DNA of 64,000 nucleotides. It comes from Aphrophora alni (Eukaryota > Arthropoda > Insecta > Hemiptera > Aphrophoridae). The stretch spans positions 95,611,668-95,675,667 of the forward strand of contig OY740774.1 of assembly GCA_963513935.1 (NCBI GenBank), read 5' to 3'. The position numbers and the translations under genes are program-made. Positions 50,126 through 64,000 of this stretch are shown piece after piece; positions within the stretch are counted from its first letter, which is position 1, and each line of letters begins with the position of its first letter. The notes beneath the pieces are model-generated. The model was not told the origin of the DNA and searched no databases. It saw only the letters and a list, made by a program, of their open reading frames with translations.

Positions 50126-52527
50126 AATTTTTATTTAGTAAAGAGTTACTTTTTACTATTTTAATATTTCGTATAAAAATTACATCATAATGGAATGTAT
50201 TTTTAATATTTAAACTGTAATTTATGTCTTGACAACAGGTTTGTTATATTTTCAATGTAGGGGTATAAAATAACTTAAGTAATTTTGTATTTGTTTATAT
50301 GGATTATTAATCATCATTTTGCTATATAGGCTAAATGATTTCTTTAATACTTGAACAATTTCTGTACAGGTCCCAGAATTGATTAAATAGCAATAATTTT
50401 TAATATACTATCAAAATATATCCATAATTGTGATAATTCTCTATTAAACTACAAACAATTTATATTTTAAATATTAGGTAATTCGTCAATTAAATATCTA
50501 CTGAAAAAGTTTTAAATTCTACTGTCAGACTTTGTATTAATAAATCTTGCCTTTAAACTAGGTTGATATGTTGTCCTGAGTCTGACACCATTCATATATC
50601 ATCATTATAAAAACAGTTTTGGTTGTCCAAGTAAATAAAATTATGATATAAATGGAATATAACATGTCAACTTCAGAATGTTTTGTTTTTATTTGTTTAG
50701 AATCATTCGTATAGCAACAGTTGCAGTTTATCAATTCTTATTTTCCCAAATGAATGCAGTTTATTTATTGTTTATAGTGCTTGTAGTTAGGGATATATTC
50801 AAAACATTATTTTGTTGTTAAAGCTAAGGGTATGGGATAACTGCAATAAGAAGGCATAAAAAAGAAAACATTTTCTCAAATTGGATGATTTTAATCAAAT
50901 TAGATATGTAGGCACATTTTTCAATATTTTACGTATATTTTTGAAGTAAATGGGGTTACGAAAACATAAAATTACTATTTTTATATTTTAATTTAATGTT
51001 GTTCAAGTATAGTCTCTAGACACTGAAAAACAAGTATTGATCCACATGTCTACACAAATAGACTATTGTAAAGTATCTGAATAAATAATGTAATAACTAA
51101 GTAATAAATAGTGAGGATGTATAAATTCATATTTACGATTAATAAACATAAAATAATGTGTAAAATCTTAAGCAAAATAATTATTTGGTTCAGGAATAAT
51201 TGGGAAAGAATCAAAAATTATCATTCACCTACTTTATATAAAACTTGCTATCAAATGCGACTTAATCTTAGGAAGACAAGGACACTAACTTTATGTAACA
51301 TTTAAACATACATAAAAGTGTTCAATGAAATAATTCATATCCACGTTGATGATATAAAACTGCATGCAGTATTTAAAATATAACGTGTCAGTCTATGAGG
51401 TTCCAACCGTTATCTAATAGATAGCATCGAAAACCACTCCTGTCGATTTGCAAAATTTTTAACTCAAAGACAGAGTTTTCTAACAATTCCCACACCTGAT
51501 ACAGCATGCCTAGCATGTAACCTATAACTAGGGATTTTCAAAGACAGATTATATTATTAATTTTAACTAAATGTTAATACTTTAATTCAAAACGTGAAAC
51601 ATTTATATTCATCTGTCGTCAGCTGTTGTTATTTAATTCATTAATGTTTATGTACAGTCACTAGGACATCTGTTTCTTCATTTTTGTAAGATTTTTAATT
51701 TTGTATTATTTTCAAATGAAATAAATATTATTTGGGAAATTGGGTAATAGATGTAACATCTCAATAAAGAAATATTGTTATGGTAAAAAAGCAAAAAATT
51801 CAACAATCTCGGAACACAATTTCACGATCCAGTAATTAAATCCCAACTTGCCAACCACCGACTAGGTGAGATTAAATAGTTGCGTAACCATGTCTATAAA
51901 CTAAGAATTGCAAGAAGAAATCTCAAATTTAATGTTCAATGTTGAAATTATTTTAACTAAATCAAAAATATTCAGAAATAAATTGTTTTCTTAACTGATT
52001 TAAGATAATAGAAAGTTCACGAAATTTTAATCTGAAGTAACTACAAGTTTTCGTGAAATAAACAAAACTATTGAAATATTTAATCTACCATACGAAGCTA
52101 GTTTTATTTAGTTAAATTCTGTGGATTTCAACCAATTAACGTGCAAGGATCAACAATATGTAACTCAAAATTTTCTAAGCATATATAAGACTACCTAGGT
52201 TGAGATTATAAAACACATTAATTGCCAACAACAGACACAAGGTGATAATCCTTTCTCTTCCAACTACGTTTTGTGTTTCGTTAAATGTGTTTTTGATTAC
52301 AGTTTGTTTACTAACAAACCGAAGTAACAAATCGTTTCTATTTTACAGGTAATCTGGTAAAAGTACTGTACAATCATCGTAAGATCAAATTTCTGCAATA
52401 CCATCAAAACTATTAAAACGAAATTAAATAAATTGTTATAAATTACTTCATCAAATTTTTTTTAAAATTTAAATAATGATGTAAAGTTTAATCGGCGAAC
52501 AAAATATGATTTTAAAAAGGAAGTCGG

Positions 52528-52528
<1 letters not shown>

Positions 52529-52574
<46 letters not shown>
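52529..52574. repeat. (AT)n microsatellite
   Basis: Pure TA dinucleotides in the expanded part of duplication copy 2. Confidence 0.97.
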
Positions 52575-52579
<5 letters not shown>

Positions 52580-53314
52580 ACACAGTATACTTTGTGTAAC
52601 ATAAATTAAGCAGTGAAGTTAAAAAAAAATAACACACTTAGTTCAACGTTTCTCTTTAAATTACTCCTCATTGCTATTCACTTTATTTCTTATATGCTGT
52701 ATATTTTTTCACTCTGTATATTCTTTTATTATGTATAGTATATAATAAAAATAAAATAAACATAAAAATATAAAAAACACAAAAAAAGTCAATCCAATCA
52801 CGAATTATTTATTTGTTCGACCCACTTACTTCATTTGTTATTTTTAAATGTAATTTTAATATTAAAAAAAGATATTTACACTTTGGTTAAATATTTAGTT
52901 GAGGTAATCATTCATCTAAATTTAATTATGCGGCTGACATTGTCAAAATTCCGTTTGTATTACATCTATTTAAAAATACAAAAAATAAAAGTTGTATAAT
53001 TAAATAGAAGGTAATTATTTAATTTATTAATTTAAAATCTATTAATTTGATAAAATAAGGATGTTAATATATCGATTTATTAAACCATATTAGTTTTATT
53101 AGTATAATTAGATTAAACCGCCATCTTAAATACCTCAAGAACTGTTTTAAATTTCATATTATCATAACTTATATTATTGTTTCACATTTATAATATAAAT
53201 TAATTTAACATATGACCGGTAATATTTGGTGTAATATATAACATAACTTAGCTTCGTTTAGTAAAGCTATTCATCCTTACGTTTTGTTCTTCAACTTTTT
53301 AATTAAATCATAAA

Positions 53315-53480
53315 AACTCCTTTTAATTATCGTTCCGCGTTCAATAATGCTTCGGAAAGCAATTATCGGTTTGGCTTGACCACACGTGTGGTAATTTGGT
53401 AACCTGCTTTAATTTACTTTTCAGTTCGAAGCCAGAAGTTCCTTCTCGATTACCTTTATCTGACAATATAACAATATTGC
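53315..53480 (+). promoter_or_regulatory. Conserved non-coding block, copy 2
   Basis: Counterpart of 16585-16760. Keeps TTTGGCTTGACCACA and GAAGCCAGAAGTT with spacing changes of only a few bases. It lies about 4.3 kb upstream of the copy-2 exon, against about 1.1 kb in copy 1. Confidence 0.4.
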
Positions 53481-54045
53481 TTTGAAGTGGTTAGCGAAAA
53501 TAATTAATTAGCATTTATTATAAAAAATTAATTTCCTTCATAATGATATGTAAGTAGTTATAATTATTAAGGTTTTTTTTTTAATTGTGTTGTAGCAAAC
53601 TTGATCCCGTACAACAATTTTTATTTTTAAACTTTTCGTTAGTGACAGAGTCTGTAATTTTGTTAATATTTATTTGTTTAAAAAACTAAAGATTCTATTT
53701 GTAAAAGTATTTGTAATAATATGGTACCAAGTGTATTTTAACTTTTATAGCATGCTAAAGTTATATGTAATAATGATCTGGTTCCAAGAAAACGGCGTGT
53801 ACTTTATTTTATTGACTTTTTCCCGTCTCCATAATTCTCATCTTTCCAACCAGAATTCACTGTAAGTCATATCCCCTCATGTTTATAACTATGTTTTAAC
53901 AACGCCGTAACTTTATCAATTTTTTTTAATAGAAACAAATCTCTCACATGTACCGATTTTAAATGCATTCATCTAAACCAACCGAGTTTATAAAATTAAC
54001 ACATGTATATCCCATCGACCTTAAAGGTGAACTTATTCGTTTTCG

Positions 54046-57732
<3,687 letters not shown>

Positions 57733-57738
57733 TTTCAG

Positions 57739-57930
57739 AGTTGAGTTTTTGGAGTGGACTTTAACTAGAGTGCCAAGATGACAATTAAAAACACAACAGA
57801 CAACATGTACATATCCCGCGGTCAGGCAAGCTACTTGTTATATGCACCTTGCTTCTTTCTTTTGACTCAAGTTTTCATTTTACTGGTATTATTTTTTTTT
57901 TTAATATTTAACAATATTAAAAATGAATAA
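57739..57930 (+). CDS. Candidate 5' coding exon, copy 2 (MTIKNTT...)
   Basis: Paralogue of the 17812 exon. Acceptor TTTCAG (57733-57738), a 39-nt leader beginning AGTT as in copy 1, then ATG at 57778 in the same GCCAAGATG context. The frame gives MTIKNTTDNMYISRGQASYL followed by a strongly hydrophobic stretch (LLYAPCFFLLTQVFILL and on) and a stop at 57928-57930, 50 codons in all. Both copies keep CCCGCGGTC and TACTTGT, but copy 2 carries a 1-nt insertion before CCCGCGG relative to copy 1, so the middle residues are read in another frame until SYL, where both frames agree again. If the exon ends before this point only MTIKNTT is coding. No family recognised. Confidence 0.4.
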
Positions 57931-58091
57931 TATATATAGCACAAACACATTTCGAGAATATGGATATGTTGTGAGTATTTCGTGAAGTTCTGACAGGAAA
58001 CTGAAAACAAATATGAAACTAGGCCAACAAGAACAAGTATGTATAGGTCAATTATTTATTCCATTTTTAATATAGTTACTGTACTGTATTT

Positions 58092-58534
58092 CAACAAATA
58101 AAACACAATTTTTCTTTTGTAAAATTCTATAATTTATTTGGTCTAGCCGACCATGGTTTCGCCAGTTACGGCATTGACGAGGCTCTTACAAGACTAAATA
58201 CAAAGCACACCATAACTATTATAAAAGGTTGAGAAAGGCAGGAAATTCCCATTAACAAACAAAGCAAAAAGACCCGGGGGAAAAACCCCACAGGTCATTC
58301 ACACAGGTATTAACCAACCTTGAATAGAGGTTGAAGTAAAGGAGAAAATGACAAAAATTCCGTTTAGTCATTTAAAACTAGATTATCATCATTACACAAA
58401 AGTCTCTTAAATTCTAAAATTTCCAAAACATTTAATTTTCTACTTTTTATGCATATAATTTTACAAAATAAAAATTGTGTTTTATTTGTTAAAATGGAAT
58501 TGTATCAAGTACCGTCGGTCATCAGTGTAAACAA
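58092..58534 (-). mobile_element. 443-bp insertion with 12-bp target duplication, Penelope-like motif
   Basis: Flanked by direct repeats TGTACTGTATTT at 58080-58091 and 58535-58546. Removing the insert and one repeat restores alignment with copy 1 near 18625-18660. About 35-40 bp at the left end (AACAAATAAAACACAATTTT...) recur inverted at about 58452-58494. Read on the minus strand, the left part has GCCGTAACTGGCGAAACCATGG and the right end has CTGATGA followed by a degenerate GATAC, resembling the CTGATGA...GAAAC pattern of hammerhead-bearing Penelope-like element ends. No coding capacity. Confidence 0.6.
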
Positions 58535-59343
58535 TGTACTGTATTTCTTTTATACTTGGCAGATTATAATTAGGTGAGTTAATCAATATTATAAAATATT
58601 TTATAACATTACTTCATCAATTTTAACAAATATTTTACCAAGTATGACATAATACTTGCATGTGGTACATTAAAACATATCTACTATAAATTAGAACAAC
58701 TAAACGATTTATAAATACCACTAATATAAAATTGGTTATATCTGTTCTATAAGGTCATAAGAAATCAATGTAAACAAGTATATACGTTTTATGTACTACA
58801 ATATCTTATGTCAAAGATCGCCATTGTGATCGAAATTGTTTGAGTTAAAACAATTCTTTTCTTATTTCTTCCTGTGCATCTGTATATGACTTTAAATTAT
58901 TTATGTTAATTTTCGAATATAACTTACAGTAATTTTTATTTGACTCCTTAAATCTACACTGAAGCAAATTGTTATCAAATTAATTTGATATTTGTTATAG
59001 GAAATCTAAATTTTTGTTTTCTTTTAGAAACCTAATTTTGAGTAATAGAAACAAGAAAAATTGTCACATTAAGATATGCATACTTACCAAATTCGACTAA
59101 GGTTTTGGGGGTATAGACATTAAGATGGCAGTAGTTAAGCGGCACTCAGATATCATTTATTAAAGAAAATATATTTTGTGGAACTTACGGGACCCCCCCC
59201 CACACACACACAAAGATATATCAGTGAAAAATCACGAAATCAAGATTGATTGATGCAGAACATAACATTCTCTATATTTCGGTAAATGTTCTTTGTAATG
59301 TGTGTTATATTAAAATATATTAAGTGTGTTATCTCTAGAAATA

Positions 59344-59651
59344 ACTCCGCTAAGCCGGTGGCAAGCCCGGGCCCCAAGGGGAGGAGTAGCCGGAGGAGTA
59401 ACTACCTCGTTAAAAAACCTGGGTCCATCTGACTCCGGGTGGTAGCACTCTGTAAGGTCCCTTGCCTAGGGTTAGGTTAGGTTGTGATGGCGAAAGATAA
59501 CCAAACCAGCGGATCTGATGTAGTTCAGTAATCTTTATTATGGAACAACCACTGGGCTGTTACCCATCTAACAGTGAATTTGTCAGATAGGAAGTTGCTA
59601 GATGAGATAAGCTCAGTTGTAACATTTTGTAAAAATTAAAAAAAAAAAAAA
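59344..59651 (+). mobile_element. 5'-truncated non-LTR retroelement with poly(A) and 13-bp target duplication
   Basis: A GC-rich 308-bp block in AT-rich DNA ends in a run of A (about 59638-59651) and is bounded by identical direct repeats ATCTCTAGAAATA at 59331-59343 and 59652-59664. This is the signature of target-primed reverse transcription. No long open frame remains. It contains an interstitial GTTAGGTTAGGTT at 59471-59483. It is the 3' end of a LINE or a SINE; the clade cannot be told. Confidence 0.85.
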
Positions 59652-60479
59652 ATCTCTAGAAATATTTGTCATTGTTTAAAGATACAACTACAATATATGA
59701 GTTCTTTAAACACAGATTGACAGACATGCACTGTAATAGCGCTAAAATAATTTCTATAAAATACTGACGTCATTGAAATTGTTGGTCATCACAACCGTTA
59801 AGCTACAAAGCCATCGGTTGCGTCACAACAGATTAACAACCTAATGCTAGGCTTACTGATCGCATAATCTTCTAAGTGAGACATTACATACATAGATTAC
59901 CTTTGAGTAATAGTGACAATAATAAACATTTAGTTAATATGTTTGTTGTAATTAGGCGGTAAGTAAAGTACAACTGTAAACATTTTTATAGTTTCAGAAC
60001 GAACTATCTGTGGTAGTAGAAATATAGAGCTGATACGCCCCTTTAGAAAGTCTTCAATTTTAATTTTTTATTTCTCAACTTTTGAAATATTTATTTAATA
60101 AAGCTGTACATCATTCTGTATATTTTTTTAATAACTCGTTTTTTTAAAATTGATCAGATGATTTCAAAAGTCTTAAAGTTATATTTAACGTGCCTACCAT
60201 TTGTGGTAATTTATTCTGTTTTATCTTTTACGACAGGTATTGATTCATGATTTTTTAAATATAACAATTTGTATTCGTGTTTCCATTTATATATTTTTTT
60301 AGTTTTATAACTACTTTTCCCTTTGCGTATAGAAAAAGGAAGACGTATGTTAAAATAAAAATTAACTTGAAGAGCTAATAGATGGTGAAGTAATATTAAA
60401 ATTAGTGACGTTTGCAAGGTTATGTGACAAGTACTCTGCATTCACAATAATAGAATGATAAAAGAGCGATAAAAGAGAA

Positions 60480-60625
60480 TATTTCGGCGAATATGGCTGA
60501 AATTTGTTGAGGAGGAGCTGAGGCGGTTGATTGTCAGGAATTGGAACCCTCTTGCGCTGAATCAGAAACAATAGTGGAGGCCAATTCTCAACGTAGGGTT
60601 AAGGGCGGAAGGGTAATGTAAGGCA
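60480..60625 (+). pseudogene. Possible decayed LINE ORF2 C-terminal tail
   Basis: One frame reads WLKFVEEELRRLIV, then RNWNPLALNQKQ, a stop, and WRPILNVGLRAEG before a stop. It resembles the N-W-x-x-L-A-x-(D/N)-R-x-x-W-R ending seen in many insect endonuclease/reverse-transcriptase proteins, but with a stop in the middle. GC content is raised relative to flanks. Weak, pattern-based call. Confidence 0.3.
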
Positions 60626-60879
60626 GGTATTACCTTTAATTATTTATTTTCTTAATATGAGTAAAAACCCTGTCGGTAACTATATTGACTTAAAAATACA
60701 AAAGTGGATAATTATATTGTGGGAAGTCATGTTAACCAGAATAAGACCAGCATCTAGGATTATGAAATACCATTTAAAACTGGGAAATATCTGCTTTCTA
60801 CTCTTAGCTTTAATACTACTAAGAAAATATAAAAATAGTTACAAAGAAACGATATCTTTAAAAAATAAATGATACCATT

Positions 60880-63452
60880 TTAAAAATTTCAATTAATTTT
60901 AAAACCAGCGACAGACAAAGTGAACTAAAAATATCAGAAAAATAAAAGTGATAATAATGCTATTATATTAAGCTATAGTTACTAATATTAACAGTTAAAG
61001 CTACGAATTTATCAGCCACTCTGGATACCTCCCTAATATTATTATCATTCCTAATTTCATTTTAAAAAGATTTCAGTGTGTCCGTAAACCTCCGGATCCA
61101 CTAAATGTTTAGTTAATATTAATGGGGTACGGGAGCGAGTAACATATTACTTTACAACTATTGGGTAATTATTTATAACAACTGTTTTATTATTCCACAT
61201 ATTTGATTAATTGTTGAATAGCAAACTTGGGACTCATACTGAATAAAATACTTTTGATTTATTATTATATAACGATGTTATTGTACTTTAAATGTATAAC
61301 AGTCACCAAAATAATAAACAAGTAAATATTATATGGCCTTGAAGATCTAATATACTTATTACAATTTAGGTTAGGTTAGGTTAATATAATTGTGCAGCTT
61401 TAAATGTTATTTGCATTATAAACGCATGAACGAGGGTTGTAAACGAACCCATTATTAAAATTACGATCTCAGACAATTTATATAATTCGTGAGTAAACAC
61501 ATGATTCGTGTATTTTAACGAATAACAGCTCTTTGTAAATATATATATATTGTTGGTTTAGTCTGTTATGAAAACCCTTACGGCGTATTTAATATTGTTC
61601 ACTGTAAATAAATAACCTCTATGACTTTTGTTGTTTTCCTGACGAACAAATTACTGCTTAGCTTTCTGTGTTGATATTAAAAAAAAATCAGATACAGTTT
61701 TATGTTACTATTTTTAGTGAAATTGCAATTCTGCTGTAAGGTTTTTGGTTTGTTTATTTTACTATATTTATTTTCATTTTAAGTTATTTGTATGATCTTT
61801 TGTTTAGTGGATAAATTTATAATTTTTAAAAATTAGAGAATAGGTGAGTTATATGAACTAAAAATATCTAATAACTATATTCAATCATATTTCTACCTTG
61901 TCAGTGATATAACAACAATAATTTAATCGAAAATAATATTTGATGAATACTAATATAAATATTTCAATGGCTGATTTTACTACAGCAAATAAATGTTGGA
62001 ATAAATCCCAGGGTATATATGTTTTTTTTGTCTGTGGTAATTTGAAATTATACTTTTGTGAAATGTATTGTGAGATGACCTTAAATTACGTGTTACTTCA
62101 GTGATTTTAATGAAGCTTCCAGTGCTGGGTGTTTATGTAATTGAGAGATTAGATGGATATTTAGATTATACAAACAAATGAAGCTAGTTAAATAACTACA
62201 AATTGTTTATTATAAATGTATTATATAACATACCAAAATTTACTTTAAAAAATTGTAAATAATATTGCGTCTTAATGGTAATGAGTACTTAATTTAAACT
62301 ATTGGTGAGGATTCTTGTGAAGTTAATTTTACTTACGAAATTATTTACTCGTTTTGGTTCAATCTGTATTTTAATATAGCTATAGGTATTTAAATAATGA
62401 GAGGTGGATTGCACAGATCAGTATTTAAACTAACTTCCAACTAAAAAATAAATTACAAAAATAAATGATAAAATGTCGTTGCAAATACGTTATTTCAATC
62501 AGATTATTAATAGATATACATCACTTATAAAAGTTTAGCGTTCATTTTTTTAATGTAAGAATCTTAAAATATGCACCAGTAAAAAAAAACTTTGTATCGT
62601 AAACGAAATAAGTTCAATATTACTATTTATTAATTTCAAAAAAGAAGGTTTGTTTTCTGTTTAAAACCAGATGAATTTAGGATTATAGTAGCACATAAAT
62701 CATATAAATACAACAAAGGGCTAAATTAGTTTTTTAAACATTTAGTCATACTTTAAATAAAAGAGACATTACCGTTTCATGTCTAAAACGTAAGATTTTA
62801 CATTCTTCTACTCCATTCAATGAATCAAGTTCGTTTCAAATTATTTCCGTCAATAGAAAATGGACAAAGAAATTTCTCTTACGTAATAATAAAGTTCGAT
62901 TAAATCCTCTATAATCCATTGTTGAGTTTGATTTGAATATTTTATTCAATTTAATTTTACAAGGAACTTAATCTTGTATTGAAAAATAATTTACATTCAA
63001 ATATTCAAAATCAACAGATATGGAATACCATCGTTTCCATCTACAAACATCCTGACATCTGAATAGATTTTGACATTCATTCCTTGAGCATTGTTAGGAG
63101 GTTGAGGCAGTACTGTAAGTTTGCGAAAACATTTTGAAGAGACTCGAAAATAATATCTTATAAAATCTGTGAAAAACTTAAGGTAAGTGGTCGACCATTT
63201 ACTGTAATGAACCGTTAATTGATGAACTAATAATGAGAGTCTAAATAAATCAGATGTAAGGTTATAGTATAAACTTAACATTCTTAGGAGGTCTGCGAAC
63301 ATGTTACAAAATCTTTGTTTGAAGTTTTGTAGCTAGAAACGTAACTAATATAGATTTCTCTTCCCGACTTCTACAACTTTTATATAATGATAAATTTCAA
63401 ATTATGATCGTTATAAACTGTTTGTAGAATTCAGTGATCAGATAAGGACTAG
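60880..63452. other. Gene-poor stretch before the jockey fragment
   Basis: Apart from the TTAGG array nothing was supported; open frames here are short and unlike protein. Confidence 0.5.
61366..61383. repeat. Interstitial (TTAGG)3
   Basis: TTAGGTTAGGTTAGGTTA, three units and a partial one of the insect telomere repeat. Confidence 0.85.
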
Positions 63453-64000
63453 GTACATAGAGTGACCAGTATAATAGAGAAGACTCTAGAAAATAAGGAG
63501 GTATGCTCAACAGTTTTCTTGGACGTAGCTCAAGCTTTCGATAGAGTTTGGCACGAGGGCCTGGTCTATAAGCTGCACAGAGATCTCCCAAGTGAGTTTT
63601 TCCTGTTAATGAAGTCGTACATTGCTGACAGATACTTTCGTGTTAAACACAATAATGTATATTCTTCACTGAAGCCAATCGAAGCGGGAGTGCCTCAGGG
63701 TAGTGTTCTTGGGCCAATACTGTATGTTTTGTACATGAGGGATATGCCAGAGCCAACTGAAGCTACAGTGGCGACGTTTGCGGATGACACTGCAATCATG
63801 GCGACTGGTGAGGATGCAGTGAAGTCAACTGTGAAACTTCAAAGAATAATTGATAAAATTTACATCTGGACCCAAAAGTGGAGAATAAAACTCAATGAAA
63901 CCAAATCAGTTCATGTGAATTTCACAAATAGGAAGGTGGAAACTGTGAGAGTAAACATAAATGGACAACCTGTACCCTACTCAAATACTGCAAAATATCT
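63453..64000 (+). CDS. Jockey-type non-LTR retrotransposon reverse transcriptase, partial
   Basis: An open frame of 182 codons runs off the right edge. It encodes the palm and fingers of a LINE reverse transcriptase: VFLDVAQAFDRVWHEGL (first catalytic Asp region), GVPQGSVLGPILYVLY, the catalytic FADDTAIM, and the WRIKLNETKSVHVNF thumb-side motif, in canonical order and spacing for the jockey clade. Upstream, the frame continues to resemble the family for a few codons (VHRVT) but meets TAG at 63450-63452 and TGA before that, so the copy is either 5'-truncated near 63430-63450 or mutated there. The downstream end, poly(A) and target duplication lie outside the window. Base composition is clearly richer in G+C than its surroundings. 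It serves retrotransposition, not a host function. Confidence 0.9.

Larger units (their letters stand above)
48476..53314. other. Expanded interval of duplication copy 2
   Basis: About 4.8 kb standing where copy 1 has about 0.55 kb. Very AT-rich with two AT microsatellites; no coding element recognised, so the cause of the expansion is unclear. Confidence 0.5.

Overview
The window is AT-rich eukaryotic DNA (roughly three quarters A+T by eye) with long microsatellites, spliced genes, large gene-poor stretches and transposon debris. Jockey-type reverse transcriptase, mariner-type transposase remains, short TTAGG arrays (the common insect telomere unit) and a gene resembling insect arylalkylamine N-acetyltransferases point to an insect. 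I cannot fix the order; a hemipteran is only a guess. Most short open frames are chance or microsatellite frames.

The one clear host gene lies on the minus strand between 45163 and 40296. Three exons join in phase to give a 253-residue GNAT acetyltransferase. Its 28-residue first exon looks like a mitochondrial presequence, and a perfect 13-bp RFX/X-box palindrome lies about 70 bp upstream of its ATG. Its second intron holds, on the opposite strand, a decayed DUF7869-type element with stops and frameshifts, followed by three copies of a subterminal motif.

The most unusual structure is an old, colinear, same-strand duplication. About 13.48-18.83 kb matches about 45.80-58.72 kb in at least ten ordered blocks separated by unalignable sequence. 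The best-kept block, in both copies, is a splice acceptor followed by a short leader and a start codon in nearly identical context (17812 on, 57739 on). It encodes peptides beginning MSIKNTT and MTIKNTT, so the window may hold the 5' ends of two tandem paralogous genes that I cannot name. A 443-bp insertion in the second copy has a 12-bp target-site duplication, and the first copy supplies its empty site.

Other layout: 0-10 kb is nearly featureless AT-rich DNA with one candidate terminal exon. 10.5-11.4 kb holds a CT microsatellite, a transposase remnant and a 293-bp foldback element. 20.9-21.5 kb holds a second transposase remnant. 28 kb holds a perfect 32-bp-arm hairpin. 29.3-30.5 kb holds a tRNA-derived SINE-like head and a 21-bp degenerate minisatellite. 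31.1-34.7 kb is a diverged ~1-kb duplication flanking a GC-rich element with two ~201-bp tandem units. 36.4-37.3 kb is a 356-bp tandem duplication. 59.3-64 kb is rich in non-LTR retrotransposons: a 5'-truncated insert with a 13-bp target duplication, a possible ORF2 tail, and a jockey reverse transcriptase running off the right edge.
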